Assembly: GCA_038046785.1 (NCBI GenBank)
Contig: JBBSVM010000005.1
Location: 127,734-191,733, forward strand
Length of the DNA stretch: 64,000 nucleotides
Reading direction: 5' to 3'
Origin: JAHFTW01 sp038046785
GTDB taxonomy: Archaea > Thermoplasmatota > E2 > JACPAO01 > JAHFTW01
Shown: positions 8,729 to 17,384 of the stretch, piece after piece
Layout of the letters: each line of letters opens with the position of its first letter
Position numbering within the stretch: the first letter of the stretch is position 1
Notes under the pieces: model-generated
Seen by the model: the letters and a program-made list of their open reading frames with translations, nothing else
Told to the model about the DNA's origin: nothing
Databases searched by the model: none
Made by a program: the position numbers and the translations under genes

Positions 8729-9245
8729 TTCCCTTCCCATCCTCAACAACGAGGACCTGGAGACCTGCCGCCGCTGCGGCGGCCAATGCTGCAAGACGCT
8801 GCCGGGGGCGTACCTTCCGGGCCAATTGACCGACGCCGAACTGCGCGACGGCATCGCGTCGGGTCGCCTGGTCCTCGCCTGGTGGGATGGCGACCCGCGC
8901 CCTGACCGCAACTGCTTCGACGCCGACTGTGACGGCTCCTGCGAGCGCTGCGTGGCTCCCGATCGGCTGCGCCGCGCCTACTACGTTCGGCCCCGCAACA
9001 CAAATTCGAAACCGGGCCCGTTCGATGGCTCCGCCGGCGGCGTCTGCACGCTGCTCGGGCCGTCGGGCTGCACGTTGACGTTTGAGAAGCGCCCGTCAGG
9101 ATGCCAGAACCTGCTGGTCAACCGCGCCGATCCTGGCAACTGCCACGATTACGCTGTGCCGACGCGGAGCTTCAAGCATTACGCGGCGTTGGCGTGGGTG
9201 CCGCACCAGGAAACTTTGCTGAAATTTGCGGCAAAATCAGAGTGA
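8703..9245 (+). CDS. YkgJ-like CxxCxxxCC cluster protein
   Basis: 180 residues. The N-terminal motif CRRCGGQCC plus further cysteines (NCFDADCDGSCERC, GVCTLLGPSGCT, GCQNL, NCHDY) match the zinc/iron-chelating YkgJ-like (UPF0153) family. The ATG at 8703 lies inside the upstream small gene. Members are thought to bind a metal or Fe-S cluster, but the reaction is unknown. The C-terminus runs into a hairpin array. Confidence 0.8.
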   Translation: MLRKMRDTSSLPILNNEDLETCRRCGGQCCKTLPGAYLPGQLTDAELRDGIASGRLVLAWWDGDPRPDRNCFDADCDGSCERCVAPDRLRRAYYVRPRNTNSKPGPFDGSAGGVCTLLGPSGCTLTFEKRPSGCQNLLVNRADPGNCHDYAVPTRSFKHYAALAWVPHQETLLKFAAKSE

Positions 9246-9246
9246 G

Positions 9247-9395
9247 GGGCGGCCGCAGGCCGCCCGTCCAGGGCCTCATGGGCGCTCGCGGCGAGCGAGC
9301 GCCCGTGCGTCTGACGAGGGGCCTGGGGCCCGTAGGGCCCCAGAAAAGACCCTCCGCTAAACGAGGTCCGAGCGGAGCGAGGACCCGTTTAGCGG
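9247..9395. repeat. Second array of four hairpins between convergent genes
   Basis: Inverted repeats are at 9247-9265 (8-bp GGGCGGCC, loop GCA), 9280-9304 (9-bp GGGCGCTCG), 9323-9343 (9-bp CTGGGGCCC, loop GTA) and 9354-9395 (10-bp CCGCTAAACG with a nested GGTCC/GGACC stem). The last hairpin contains the stop codon of the helicase gene on the other strand. The layout is the same as 2144-2278 but the sequences differ. Confidence 0.75.
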
Positions 9396-10948
9396 CGGCC
9401 GACCTTGAATTTCCAGTCCGCGGCGAGCATCGGCATGATGCGGCGGGTGCGGAACTGGGCGCGGTGGAGCGCTCCGACCAGGCGGGTCGCCTCCGCTTCG
9501 GGAATCTCCACCATCGTGATGTGGGGCAGGATGTCGATGCGGCCGATGGAGTTGGAGGCGAGGCCGCCCTCGTTGACCAGCATTCCCATGGCGTCGCCGG
9601 GGCGGAAGCCGTCCACGGAGCCCACCTTGAGCGAGAGCGCGACCGTGGTCTGGCGCATCGCTTCATCGGGTGCCGTGACGGTGCCGGCGGGCACGACGGG
9701 CGCGAGGAGTTTCTGCAGGGCGCGCAGCGCCACGGCGCGCGCGTCGAGTCCGGCCTTTTCGGCTTCCGCGAGGACGGCGGTGGCCTGGACGCCCGGCTCG
9801 ATGTCTTTGAGCGTGGCCAAGACGCGCTGCGCCTGAGCCGCCGCCATCGTGACGTCGTCGGGGACGCGGTAGAATTCCAGGCGGCCGGCCACGCGCTCGA
9901 CGCTGCGCAGGACGCGCTCGCCGTTGGGGCCGAGAATTAGGATGGAGCGGCCGCTGCGACCCGCCCGGCCGGTGCGGCCGGTGCGGTGGATGTAGGTGTC
10001 CACGTCGGGGGCGGCGTCATCGTGCAGCACCAGCTCGATGTCCTCGACGTCGAGACCGCGCGCCGCGACGTCGGTGGCAACAAGGAGTCGGGTGCGGCCG
10101 GCGCGCACGCGCTGCATGGCGGCGTCGCGCACGCGCTGGTCCATGCCGCCGTGCAGAACTTCGGGGCTGAGGTTGCGCAGCGCCTCGCCAAGCGCCTCGA
10201 CTCGCTCGCGGGTGCGGCAGAACAGGAGGGCCACCTTGGGCTGCTCGATGGCGAGGATGCGGCGAATCGCCTCGGTGCGCTCCTGGTTCGGCACGACGGC
10301 GTAGAGCTGCTTGACGGCGGCGGCAGTGGCGCCGCGAGCACCGGCTCGGATGGTGACGGGGTTGCTGAGCGCTTTGCGCGCCAGGTTGTCCACGACGGGG
10401 GCAAGCGTCGCGGTGAAGAGCATGGTCTGGCGCGGCGTCGGAAGGGCCGCGACGATGGCTTCCAGCTCGTCGGCGAAGCCCATCGAGAGCATCTCGTCGG
10501 CCTCGTCGAGGACGAGAATTGCCATCGCGCCGAGGTCGAGCGTGCCACGGCCGAGGTGGTCCACGATGCGGCCCGGCGTCGCGACCAGGATGGCTTCAGG
10601 GTGGTGCTTGATGGCGCGCACCTGCTCATGGAACGACGCTCCGCCAATCAGGCAGAGAACGTCAGCGGGGGAGCCTTTGGCGATGGCCTGCAGTTCGCGC
10701 TGCACCTGCTGCGCCAGCTCGCGCGTCGGACAGAGAACCAGGCCGCGCTTGCCGTTGCGGGCCGCCTCGACGAGTGGGATGCCGAACGCCGCTGTCTTGC
10801 CGGTGCCGGTCTGCGCCTGCGCCACAAGGTCGCGCCCCTCGAGAAGGAGCGGGATGGTCTCCGCTTGCACGGGGGTGGCCTCCTCGAATCCCATGGCCTC
10901 CAACGCGGACTGGACGGCGGGGCTGATGGGAAGTTCGGAGAAGCGCAT
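9389..10948 (-). CDS. DEAD-box RNA helicase with DbpA-like RNA-binding domain
   Basis: 519 residues. Helicase motifs in order: Q motif (TPVQAETIP), motif I AQTGTGKT, Ia PTRELA, II DEAD (VLDEADEMLSMGF), III TAT, V ATDVAARGLD and VI HRTGRTGRAG. The C-terminal part (about residues 425-515: LSLKVGSVDGFRPGD, GRIDILPHITMVEIP) matches the DbpA/CsdA RNA-binding domain. A role in rRNA or mRNA remodelling is expected from the family. A TTATAC at about 10996-11000 on the minus strand suggests a leader of about 20 nt. The stop codon sits in a hairpin. Confidence 0.95.
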   Translation of the reverse strand: MRFSELPISPAVQSALEAMGFEEATPVQAETIPLLLEGRDLVAQAQTGTGKTAAFGIPLVEAARNGKRGLVLCPTRELAQQVQRELQAIAKGSPADVLCLIGGASFHEQVRAIKHHPEAILVATPGRIVDHLGRGTLDLGAMAILVLDEADEMLSMGFADELEAIVAALPTPRQTMLFTATLAPVVDNLARKALSNPVTIRAGARGATAAAVKQLYAVVPNQERTEAIRRILAIEQPKVALLFCRTRERVEALGEALRNLSPEVLHGGMDQRVRDAAMQRVRAGRTRLLVATDVAARGLDVEDIELVLHDDAAPDVDTYIHRTGRTGRAGRSGRSILILGPNGERVLRSVERVAGRLEFYRVPDDVTMAAAQAQRVLATLKDIEPGVQATAVLAEAEKAGLDARAVALRALQKLLAPVVPAGTVTAPDEAMRQTTVALSLKVGSVDGFRPGDAMGMLVNEGGLASNSIGRIDILPHITMVEIPEAEATRLVGALHRAQFRTRRIMPMLAADWKFKVGRR

Positions 10949-11018
10949 GGAGACTCGATCGGGCGTTGCCCGGATGCTTCGCTATGGCTCCTGCGTATAA
11001 GGGTGAGCCTTCACGGTG

Positions 11019-12284
11019 CTACGGGAAAATACCGCGTTTCCGAACCGCGTCGGCGACGCGCTGCACGGCGAGCATGTAGGCGGCTTGGCGCATCGTGAGC
11101 GCCGAAATCTTGGTCTCGCGCAGCCAGATGTCGTGCACCTGGTGGAACGCCTTCGTCATGATCTCGTTGAGCTTCTCGTTGACTTCGGCTTCGGTCCAGA
11201 AAAACGACTGCAGGCCTTGCACCCACTCGAAGTAGCTCGCGGTGACGCCGCCGGCGTTGCAGAGGACATCGGGGATGACGAAAACGCCCTTCTTCAGCAG
11301 GATTTCGTCGGCTTCCGGCGTGGTGGGGCCGTTGGCTCCTTCGGCCAGAATCTTGCAGTCGATTTTGGGCGCGTTCTCCTTCGTGATGACCCCTTCGAGG
11401 GCGGCCGGGACGAGGACGTCCACCTTGAGCTCGAGGAGCTGGCTGTTGGTGATCTCCTTGGCGCCGGGGAACCCCTTCACGGAGCCGTTCTGCTTGATGT
11501 GCGCGGCGAGCTTCACGACGTCGAACCCTTTCGGGTCGTGGATGCCGCCGGAGACGTCGCTCACCGCGACAATCTTGCAGCCCAGTTCGGCCAGCAGCGG
11601 CGCGGAGTTGCCGCCGACGTTGCCGAAGCCCTGGATGGCGACGGTGGCGCCGGCCAGGTTGAGCTTGAGCACCTTGGCCGCCTCGCGCACACAGAACTGG
11701 ATGCCGCGGCTGGTGGCCTTCTCGCGGCCCTCGGAGCCGCCGAGATCAACGGGCTTGCCGGTGACGATGGCGGGGACCGCGTAGCCCTTGCCCATCGAGT
11801 AGGTGTCCATGAACCACGCCATGGTCTGCGCGTTCGTGTTGACGTCGGGGGCGGGGATGTCCTTCTGCTCACCGATGATGATGCTGATTTCCGAGAAGTA
11901 GCGGCGGGCGAGGCGTTCGAGCTCGGAGTCGGTGAGGTCCTTCGGGTTGACGATGACGCCGCCCTTGGCACCGCCGTAGGGAATGCCGACGACTGCACAC
12001 TTCCAGGTCATCCACATCGCGAGCGCCTTGACCTCGTCGAGCGTGACGTTCTGGTGGAAGCGCACGCCGCCCTTGGCGGGGCCGCGCGCCATCGAGTGCT
12101 GCACGCGGTAGCCGGTGAACACCTGGATGGTGCCGTTGTCCATGCGGACGGGGAGGTAAACCTCGAGGCTGCGCATCGGGTGCTTGAGCACCTCATGCAG
12201 ATTGGGGTCGAGTTTCATCCGCTTCGCGACGGTCTTGAGTTGCTCCAGAGCCATCTGGTACGGGTTCACGCCGGCCTGCGCCAT
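11019..12284 (-). CDS. gdhA: Glutamate dehydrogenase
   Basis: 421 residues, the normal size of the hexameric NAD(P)-dependent enzyme that interconverts glutamate and 2-oxoglutarate plus ammonia. Substrate-binding and catalytic-lysine motifs are RGPAKGGVRFHQ and VVGIPYGGAKGGVIVNP. The Rossmann glycine motif is VAIQGFGNVGG. The ATG at 12284 (MAQAGVNPYQ) is preferred over further upstream starts because a symmetric TATA box at 12308-12314 lies 27 nt ahead. The transcript would be leaderless and shares this box with the divergent gene at 12337. Confidence 0.97.
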   Translation of the reverse strand: MAQAGVNPYQMALEQLKTVAKRMKLDPNLHEVLKHPMRSLEVYLPVRMDNGTIQVFTGYRVQHSMARGPAKGGVRFHQNVTLDEVKALAMWMTWKCAVVGIPYGGAKGGVIVNPKDLTDSELERLARRYFSEISIIIGEQKDIPAPDVNTNAQTMAWFMDTYSMGKGYAVPAIVTGKPVDLGGSEGREKATSRGIQFCVREAAKVLKLNLAGATVAIQGFGNVGGNSAPLLAELGCKIVAVSDVSGGIHDPKGFDVVKLAAHIKQNGSVKGFPGAKEITNSQLLELKVDVLVPAALEGVITKENAPKIDCKILAEGANGPTTPEADEILLKKGVFVIPDVLCNAGGVTASYFEWVQGLQSFFWTEAEVNEKLNEIMTKAFHQVHDIWLRETKISALTMRQAAYMLAVQRVADAVRKRGIFP

Positions 12285-12307
12285 CGAAGCGGGCGAAGGG
12301 GTGGTGC

Positions 12308-12314
12308 TATAAAT
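12308..12314. promoter_or_regulatory. Bidirectional TATA box between gdhA and a small membrane gene
   Basis: TATAAAT on the plus strand is ATTTATA on the minus strand. Its centre is 26 nt from the GTG of the plus-strand gene (12337) and 27 nt from the ATG of gdhA (12284). Both distances fit leaderless initiation from one element. Confidence 0.65.
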
Positions 12315-12336
12315 CTGGAGGGAGGGTCGCCGAGGC

Positions 12337-12558
12337 GTGCTGGACCTGGACATCGCGTCGTGGGGGTTCGGCATCATCTTCCTCGACTGCCTCGCCGTCG
12401 TCTACACGGTCGGATTCTTCTGGTTCTATTTGCGTTTCCGCGCGGCCCACAAGCGGGCGCAGGCGAAGGGGGGCGACGCGGTGGTCGCCTACAACGTTCT
12501 GCTCAAAGGATTCCCCAACGGATTCTACGCGAAAATGCTTGGGCGCAAACCGCTCTGA
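12337..12558 (+). CDS. Small single-TM protein
   Basis: 73 residues with one long hydrophobic segment (about 8-34: SWGFGIIFLDCLAVVYTVGF) and a basic, helical C-terminal part. The GTG start is placed by the shared TATA box with gdhA. No family was recognised. The divergent pairing with gdhA could reflect joint regulation. Confidence 0.65.
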   Translation: MLDLDIASWGFGIIFLDCLAVVYTVGFFWFYLRFRAAHKRAQAKGGDAVVAYNVLLKGFPNGFYAKMLGRKPL

Positions 12559-12812
12559 GGGAGAGAGAAGTTCGAATCGAACCAAAGGTTCGACTGAATT
12601 ACCAGTAGACGTAGTCGTGCGTGTCTGTGCCGCAGCCGGGTCCGTTCATCCGTTCACCTTCGCCCCTTCATTGGAGGCCGGTTCTATTTGAAGAAGCTGG
12701 ATTGTGTCCATGTCTGGGGATGCGCCGTCCGGGACGGGCCTGCGGCGATGCCCCGCCAGCGTTCCATCTGAATTACGGGTTAAGCGGCTACCCAATGGTT
12801 TCAAATTGACGG
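12559..12812. other. Non-coding gap between convergent genes
   Basis: 254 bp with no convincing ORF. The only structure noted is a short inverted repeat, CGAACC-aaa-GGTTCG, near 12576-12590. No tRNA fold could be drawn. Confidence 0.4.
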
Positions 12813-15710
12813 TCAAGCAACGGCGATGCCGGGCTTCAGGGGTCCGGCAACCGCTTTCTTGGGGTGTTCCGGAGCGTCGGGGGCGTCGGCGCCAAAGACG
12901 GCGACCGTCGGCAGGCCAAGTTCGCGCGCCAAAAACGGTGCTGCCGCGCGAAGCAGGGCAGCCTCGTCGGCCTCCGACGCAAGAAGCACGCGTTGCGCCT
13001 GCGTGAACTGCACGACCTGGCCCGGCAGTTTCGCGGTGAACCCCTGGACCTCTTTGCCGCGCTCGCGGTTGGCGGGGTCGGCCATCACGTCGCCCATGAA
13101 TTTGCCAACGTTGAGTTTGCCTCCGCCCTCGGCCGCCATGCGGACCGCCTTGCCCGCGAGGCCGCGTTTCCAGGCGGGAGTCGTGTAGAGCGTCAGACTC
13201 GCCAGGGCCGGCAGCTTCGCGAGGCTCTGCACCGTCTTGATGTCCTCCAGGACGGCACGCAGATGCTCCTCGGCGGCGATGGCCACCTCGTCCACGGCGG
13301 CGGGGGCGGGGAAGACGGCCACTGCGCAGAGTCCCGCGCCACCGGCGCGCTCGAACATCTCCTCGGCGATGTGCGGCAGCATGGGCGAGAGCGCCCTGGC
13401 CCAGTCGGCGACGACCGAGCGCAAGAGGGCGGCGTTAGCGCCACCGCGGCGCGTGTACCAGCGCAACAGTTCAGGAACCTCGTAAACCAGGGCGCCAGCG
13501 GCGCCGCGCAGGTCGTACGCTTCGTAGGCGGCGCCTGTCGTCACGATGACCTTGGCGAAGGCGGACTGCAGCCAGATGTCCATCGCTCCCGCACCACCGT
13601 TGGCGGCAAGGGCGTCGTCCACGCTGCGCAGCAGCCGCTCGACGTGCCGCTTGTAGTCGAGCACGATGTCGGGGTCCCACTCGATGTCGACGTGGGGCGA
13701 GCCGACGTGGCAGTAGTAGAGCCGCATCGGGTCCACGCCGTATTTCGATGCCGCGCCCGGAATGGGCTCCGCGCCGCCTTTGGACTTGGAAATCTTGGCG
13801 CCCGCTTTCTGCGTGACCCACCAATTGACGAAGATGCCCTTCGGCCAGAGTTTGGGGTCCTCGAGCAGCGCCGCCATCGTCATGATGTAGACGGGGAAAT
13901 GCACGGTCTGGTGCTCTTTGCCGCCCAGATTGATGTCCACCGGGCCCCAGGCGAGGACATCGGCGCGGACCTGCTCCCAGACCGGCTTGGCGGACTTGCC
14001 TTTGCCGTTGAAGATGTAGTCGAAGAATGCGTCCGTCAGGTCCGCCTCGGTGAGCGCCCCGCCCGCCGCCGGGCTGGGGTTCCAGTGCGACTTGAGGTAA
14101 CGCGTGACGAGGTAGAACCACGGGTAGAACGTCGAGTCCGCAATGGGCTCGACAATCCAGCCCGGCTTGAAAGGGAACTCCGTGCCGAGCCAGGCGCCGC
14201 GGCGCACACAGGCGCGATCGCCGAACCAGTCGAGGACGTTGGGCAACTCCTCTTTGTAGCGCTGCGGGAAGACCGACATGGTCGCCGCGTGCGCCTTCGC
14301 TGTCGTGGTCCACGCCTTGTCGGCGTAGTGGATGAAGTCCTGGTCCGGGATGCGTTTGATGCCAACCACTTCGCCGGCGCGGCTGATGACCAGTTCGCTG
14401 AATTGGCGCAGGATGCGCGCGTCGCCGGAGGCGAGCAGGTCCGCCTTGATTTGGTCCTTGATAGCCTTGACGCGCTTGCCGGCGTAGGGGCCGCACGCCT
14501 CGGTGAGGATGCCCTTGTTGAACTCCTCTGAGTAGATCTCCTCGGTGGCGGCGTCGAGAGCCGCCTTGTCGAGCTGCGACGTGACCTTGTGCTTGGCGGC
14601 CGCCAGCTTGGCGGGAAGTCCAGCCGGGGCACCATCGACCTTGACAATCTGCGGGATGAGCGACTCGTCGAGTCCGGCGTCGCGGTAGGCGGCGTAGTCG
14701 AACGGGGCGTGGCCGGGCACCGACATGACGAGGCCGGTCGCGATGGCGGGGTCCACGAAGGCGCCGGCGACGATTGGAATCTGCTTGCCGGAAAGCGGCG
14801 CCGTGACCAGTTCCCCCACCAGCTTGCTGGCGGGAACGTTTCCTGCGAGGTCCACGGCGCGCTCGAACTGCCACTCCAATTTGCGCTGGCCCTCGCGCGA
14901 AACGAGCCAGAGCTCGGAGGGGTCCGAATCCTTCACGGCGCCGTCCTTCCAGACGCGCACCTGCTGGTACTCGCCATCCGGCTTGATCCAGACGTTGGTG
15001 CAGCCGTACACCGTCTCCGGCCGCAGCGTGGCGCACGGGATGACGACTGGCTCCTCGTGCAGGACGCCGGCGGGGAGGACGAACTTGAGGACGGTGAACT
15101 CCAGAACCTCGGCCGAGCCGCCCTGCTTGATGTCGGTCTCTGACTTGTCCACGGCGACCGGGCCGGCCACCGGGCAGAAGGGAGCATAGTGCGGCTTCTG
15201 GATGAGGTAGCCCTTTTTGTTGAGGGCGCGGAACTGCCACTGGATGAACTTGGAGTAGGCTGGGTCAATCGTCGTGCAGTTGCGCCGCTCGTCGATGAGG
15301 AAGCCGAATTTCTTCCAGTAGTCGTTCGTGTAGACCTTGGCAAAATAGTCCACGACGGCGCGCGGCTCCGAGAGGGCCTCGATGGGGCCGTCGTATCCGT
15401 TGGCGCGCAGGTACTCGGTCTTCTCGCCGCGCTTCACTTCGGCCGCGAACGCGACGGCGGGGATGCCGGAGGCGTGGAAGCCAGCGGGGAAGAGGACGTC
15501 ATGCCCGGTCATCCGCTTGTAGCGCGCGAAGACATCGCTGTAGGTGAAGCCCCGCATGTGGCCGACATGGAGGTAGCCGGAGATGCCGGGGTAGGCGAAG
15601 TGGATGAAGTAGGTCGGCTTCTTGCCATCGCGCTCGGCGTGGTGGAGACGCGCCTCGTCCCAGCGCGACTGCCATTTGCCGGTGATGGAGGCCAGGTCCC
15701 ACTCCGCCAT
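12813..15710 (-). CDS. leuS: Leucyl-tRNA synthetase (archaeal/eukaryotic type)
   Basis: 965 residues, a class I synthetase charging tRNA-Leu. The HIGH motif appears as HVGH in GISGYLHVGHMRGFT (about residue 48). KMSKS appears as KISKSKGG (about residue 648), with a CP1 editing domain inserted between them. Architecture and length fit the archaeal form. The C-terminal 25 residues are Pro/Ala/Lys-rich. The ATG at 15710 is preceded by a TTCAAG-like element inside a 21-bp motif that recurs at 16115. Confidence 0.97.
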   Translation of the reverse strand: MAEWDLASITGKWQSRWDEARLHHAERDGKKPTYFIHFAYPGISGYLHVGHMRGFTYSDVFARYKRMTGHDVLFPAGFHASGIPAVAFAAEVKRGEKTEYLRANGYDGPIEALSEPRAVVDYFAKVYTNDYWKKFGFLIDERRNCTTIDPAYSKFIQWQFRALNKKGYLIQKPHYAPFCPVAGPVAVDKSETDIKQGGSAEVLEFTVLKFVLPAGVLHEEPVVIPCATLRPETVYGCTNVWIKPDGEYQQVRVWKDGAVKDSDPSELWLVSREGQRKLEWQFERAVDLAGNVPASKLVGELVTAPLSGKQIPIVAGAFVDPAIATGLVMSVPGHAPFDYAAYRDAGLDESLIPQIVKVDGAPAGLPAKLAAAKHKVTSQLDKAALDAATEEIYSEEFNKGILTEACGPYAGKRVKAIKDQIKADLLASGDARILRQFSELVISRAGEVVGIKRIPDQDFIHYADKAWTTTAKAHAATMSVFPQRYKEELPNVLDWFGDRACVRRGAWLGTEFPFKPGWIVEPIADSTFYPWFYLVTRYLKSHWNPSPAAGGALTEADLTDAFFDYIFNGKGKSAKPVWEQVRADVLAWGPVDINLGGKEHQTVHFPVYIMTMAALLEDPKLWPKGIFVNWWVTQKAGAKISKSKGGAEPIPGAASKYGVDPMRLYYCHVGSPHVDIEWDPDIVLDYKRHVERLLRSVDDALAANGGAGAMDIWLQSAFAKVIVTTGAAYEAYDLRGAAGALVYEVPELLRWYTRRGGANAALLRSVVADWARALSPMLPHIAEEMFERAGGAGLCAVAVFPAPAAVDEVAIAAEEHLRAVLEDIKTVQSLAKLPALASLTLYTTPAWKRGLAGKAVRMAAEGGGKLNVGKFMGDVMADPANRERGKEVQGFTAKLPGQVVQFTQAQRVLLASEADEAALLRAAAPFLARELGLPTVAVFGADAPDAPEHPKKAVAGPLKPGIAVA

Positions 15711-15728
15711 GTCAAGGTGCGACTTGGG

Positions 15729-15749
15729 GGGCCCGCTTGAAGGTTGGGG
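15729..15749. repeat. 21-bp direct repeat, copy 1 (leuS promoter region)
   Basis: GGCCCGCTTGAAGGTTGGGG plus one flanking G is identical to 16115-16135. Read on the minus strand, it places TTCAAG about 27-30 nt before the leuS ATG, where a TATA element would sit. Confidence 0.6.
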
Positions 15750-15759
15750 GTGCTAGAAA

Positions 15760-16023
15760 CTAGGCAGGTGGCGCGCTGGCCTTTGGCTTGGCAAGCACAG
15801 CCCAAATCAGAACTGCGAGGCCGGAGGTGCCGAAAACGCCCGCCCATACGAACGCTTGGCTTGCCGCGACGGCGTCGCCGATGCCGGGGGAAACGTAGCA
15901 AGATTCGGCCACTGCGCAAGCGGCGTCCGCTTCGGCGGCGGTGGCACGGAAGGACAGAGCAAGGAGGAAGGTCACGAAGGCAACCGACAGAAGAACGAGC
16001 GCGGCAACAATGCGTTGGCTCAC
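15760..16023 (-). CDS. Small membrane protein with two hydrophobic segments
   Basis: 87 residues. There is an N-terminal helix (about 5-28: IVAALVLLSVAFVTFLLALS), a short extracytoplasmic loop with two cysteines (CAVAESC), and a second helix (about 58-78). It starts with GTG at 16023 and lies just upstream of leuS in the same orientation. Family not recognised. Confidence 0.6.
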   Translation of the reverse strand: MSQRIVAALVLLSVAFVTFLLALSFRATAAEADAACAVAESCYVSPGIGDAVAASQAFVWAGVFGTSGLAVLIWAVLAKPKASAPPA

Positions 16024-16114
16024 AATCGGTCAGTAGTGCCATGCTTTTTCAGCTTTCCTGTCCGCAATCGACGCATGTCGACGGATTTGGCGAAGTGGCT
16101 GGCGCACGGTGATT

Positions 16115-16135
16115 GGGCCCGCTTGAAGGTTGGGG
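16115..16135. repeat. 21-bp direct repeat, copy 2
   Basis: Exact copy of 15729-15749. It lies 33 nt upstream of the TATA-like TTTATT of the plus-strand gene at 16196, so it could be a regulator site or a duplicated promoter fragment. Confidence 0.6.
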
Positions 16136-16167
16136 CCTCCTGGAAGGGCGGGCGCAACTCGAAACGG

Positions 16168-16174
16168 GTTTATT
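16168..16174 (+). promoter_or_regulatory. TATA-like element of gene 16196
   Basis: The sequence reads GTTTATT and is centred about 25 nt before the GTG start at 16196, consistent with leaderless transcription. Confidence 0.45.
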
Positions 16175-16195
16175 CCTGGCGAGAAGTGTTGCGGC

Positions 16196-17044
16196 GTGCT
16201 GGAACTTGCCGCCGAGGGCGACTTCGCGACCCGCGTGGCCACCTTCTACCGGCGCCGCGGCTACACGGTCCACGAGAACGTCAAGGTGCGCGGCATGTCC
16301 GAGAAGGTGTACCCGCTCCGGCTGGTGGCGCAAGGGCCCCTCGGCTCGCTCGCGGTCAGTTTCGGTGATGCGGGCGGCGTGGACGAGCACGAGGTCGCAC
16401 GGGTTCGCACGCTCGCAAAGGACATCGGCGCCACGCCCGTGGTGGCCGCTGTGAGCCCTGGCCAATCTTTGCGCCGGCTTGCCGCGCAGCTTGCCGTCGT
16501 CATCCTCGACGAAGAAGCGCTTGCGGAACCTGCCCCCTCCACCTCGGCGCAAGAGCTGCGCTCCGCTCTTTCCTCGCATCCTTGGCCCACCTCAGGCCGC
16601 ACCGAATCCGCCCCAGCGCCGTGGCCGTCCGGCCCATCGCGCGCCGTCGAAGTGGACGACTGGATGGACTCCATCACCAAACGTCCCGCAGCGGTGCCGA
16701 CGCCGACCCCTCCGACCGAGGAGGCCATCCTGCCTGACCTTGCGCCAGCGCTCCCCGCGGAGTCGCTTTCTGCCACGCCCCAGGCCTCGTTCGACTGGCT
16801 CCACGCCGAAACGTTGCAAGCTCCCGCGCGCCCCCCCGAACCGCTCGCCTTGGAGCACGACTCGACCCTCGTGACGGACCCGGGGCAGTCGGTTCTCGAG
16901 GTCGAGATTCCAGCCAGTGTTGTGGCGCGAGCCGAAGCAGCGGAAGCGGCCTACCTGCGCCTCATCTGGGTGAAGCGCATCGCCTGGAGCGGCCTGGGGC
17001 TACTTGGGCTGTTTCTCTTCGCCCGCTACATTGTCGGCCTTTGA
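16196..17044 (+). CDS. Mrr-like nuclease-fold protein with C-terminal TM anchor
   Basis: 282 residues. The first 105 or so (GDFATRVATFYRRRGYTVHE, then SLAVSFGD and VVAAVSPGQSLRRLAAQL) follow the strand-helix pattern of restriction-endonuclease-like Mrr domains, though the catalytic D-(D/E)xK triad is not clear. A proline/alanine-rich linker of about 130 residues follows, then one TM helix near the end (SGLGLLGLFLFARYIVGL). The GTG start is chosen from TATA spacing. Possibly a degenerate nuclease or DNA-binding membrane protein. Its last 45 bp overlap the convergent gene 17000-17260. Confidence 0.7.
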   Translation: MLELAAEGDFATRVATFYRRRGYTVHENVKVRGMSEKVYPLRLVAQGPLGSLAVSFGDAGGVDEHEVARVRTLAKDIGATPVVAAVSPGQSLRRLAAQLAVVILDEEALAEPAPSTSAQELRSALSSHPWPTSGRTESAPAPWPSGPSRAVEVDDWMDSITKRPAAVPTPTPPTEEAILPDLAPALPAESLSATPQASFDWLHAETLQAPARPPEPLALEHDSTLVTDPGQSVLEVEIPASVVARAEAAEAAYLRLIWVKRIAWSGLGLLGLFLFARYIVGL

Positions 17045-17260
17045 TTTGCCCTTCAGGATGGCCATGCGGTCGAGCCCGGCCGCTCCGATGAGTCCACCGA
17101 CTTCGCCGCGCATCCGGTTCACAGCCCAGTCGCGGAAACGGTCCGACATCTCGAACGTCGGGCAGGGCGTCGCGGAAGCGGGCAGCTCTTCGCCTTCCTT
17201 GCGGCGCATGACCTGGTCCTCGTAACCGGCGCAGCGGGGGCAGTGGGCCTTGGTGGGCAC
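17000..17260 (-). CDS. Small conserved-looking Cys-containing protein
   Basis: 86 residues starting at GTG 17260 with MPTKAHCPRCAGYEDQVMRR, a CPxC half zinc knuckle, plus another Cys at CPTF. The rest is helical and charged. The start is uncertain because the frame stays open upstream to 17398. The codon pattern and the CPRC motif favour a real gene. It overlaps the 3' end of the plus-strand gene by 45 bp. Confidence 0.5.
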   Translation of the reverse strand: MPTKAHCPRCAGYEDQVMRRKEGEELPASATPCPTFEMSDRFRDWAVNRMRGEVGGLIGAAGLDRMAILKGKSKADNVAGEEKQPK

Positions 17261-17384
17261 GGACGAAGGACTGCGGTCGCGATGAAAGCGTCTGCGGCGA
17301 ACTTTGTGGGCCACAATCGAAAATCCGGTGGGTTCATTCCGCCCCGCGAAATCCATAAGGAACCTCGGTCGTTGGGAGAGACGG

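Noticed and set aside
12559..12812. Possible tRNA because of a TTCGAATC T-loop-like string near 12571
   Set aside because: No acceptor, D or anticodon stems can be paired around it on either strand.
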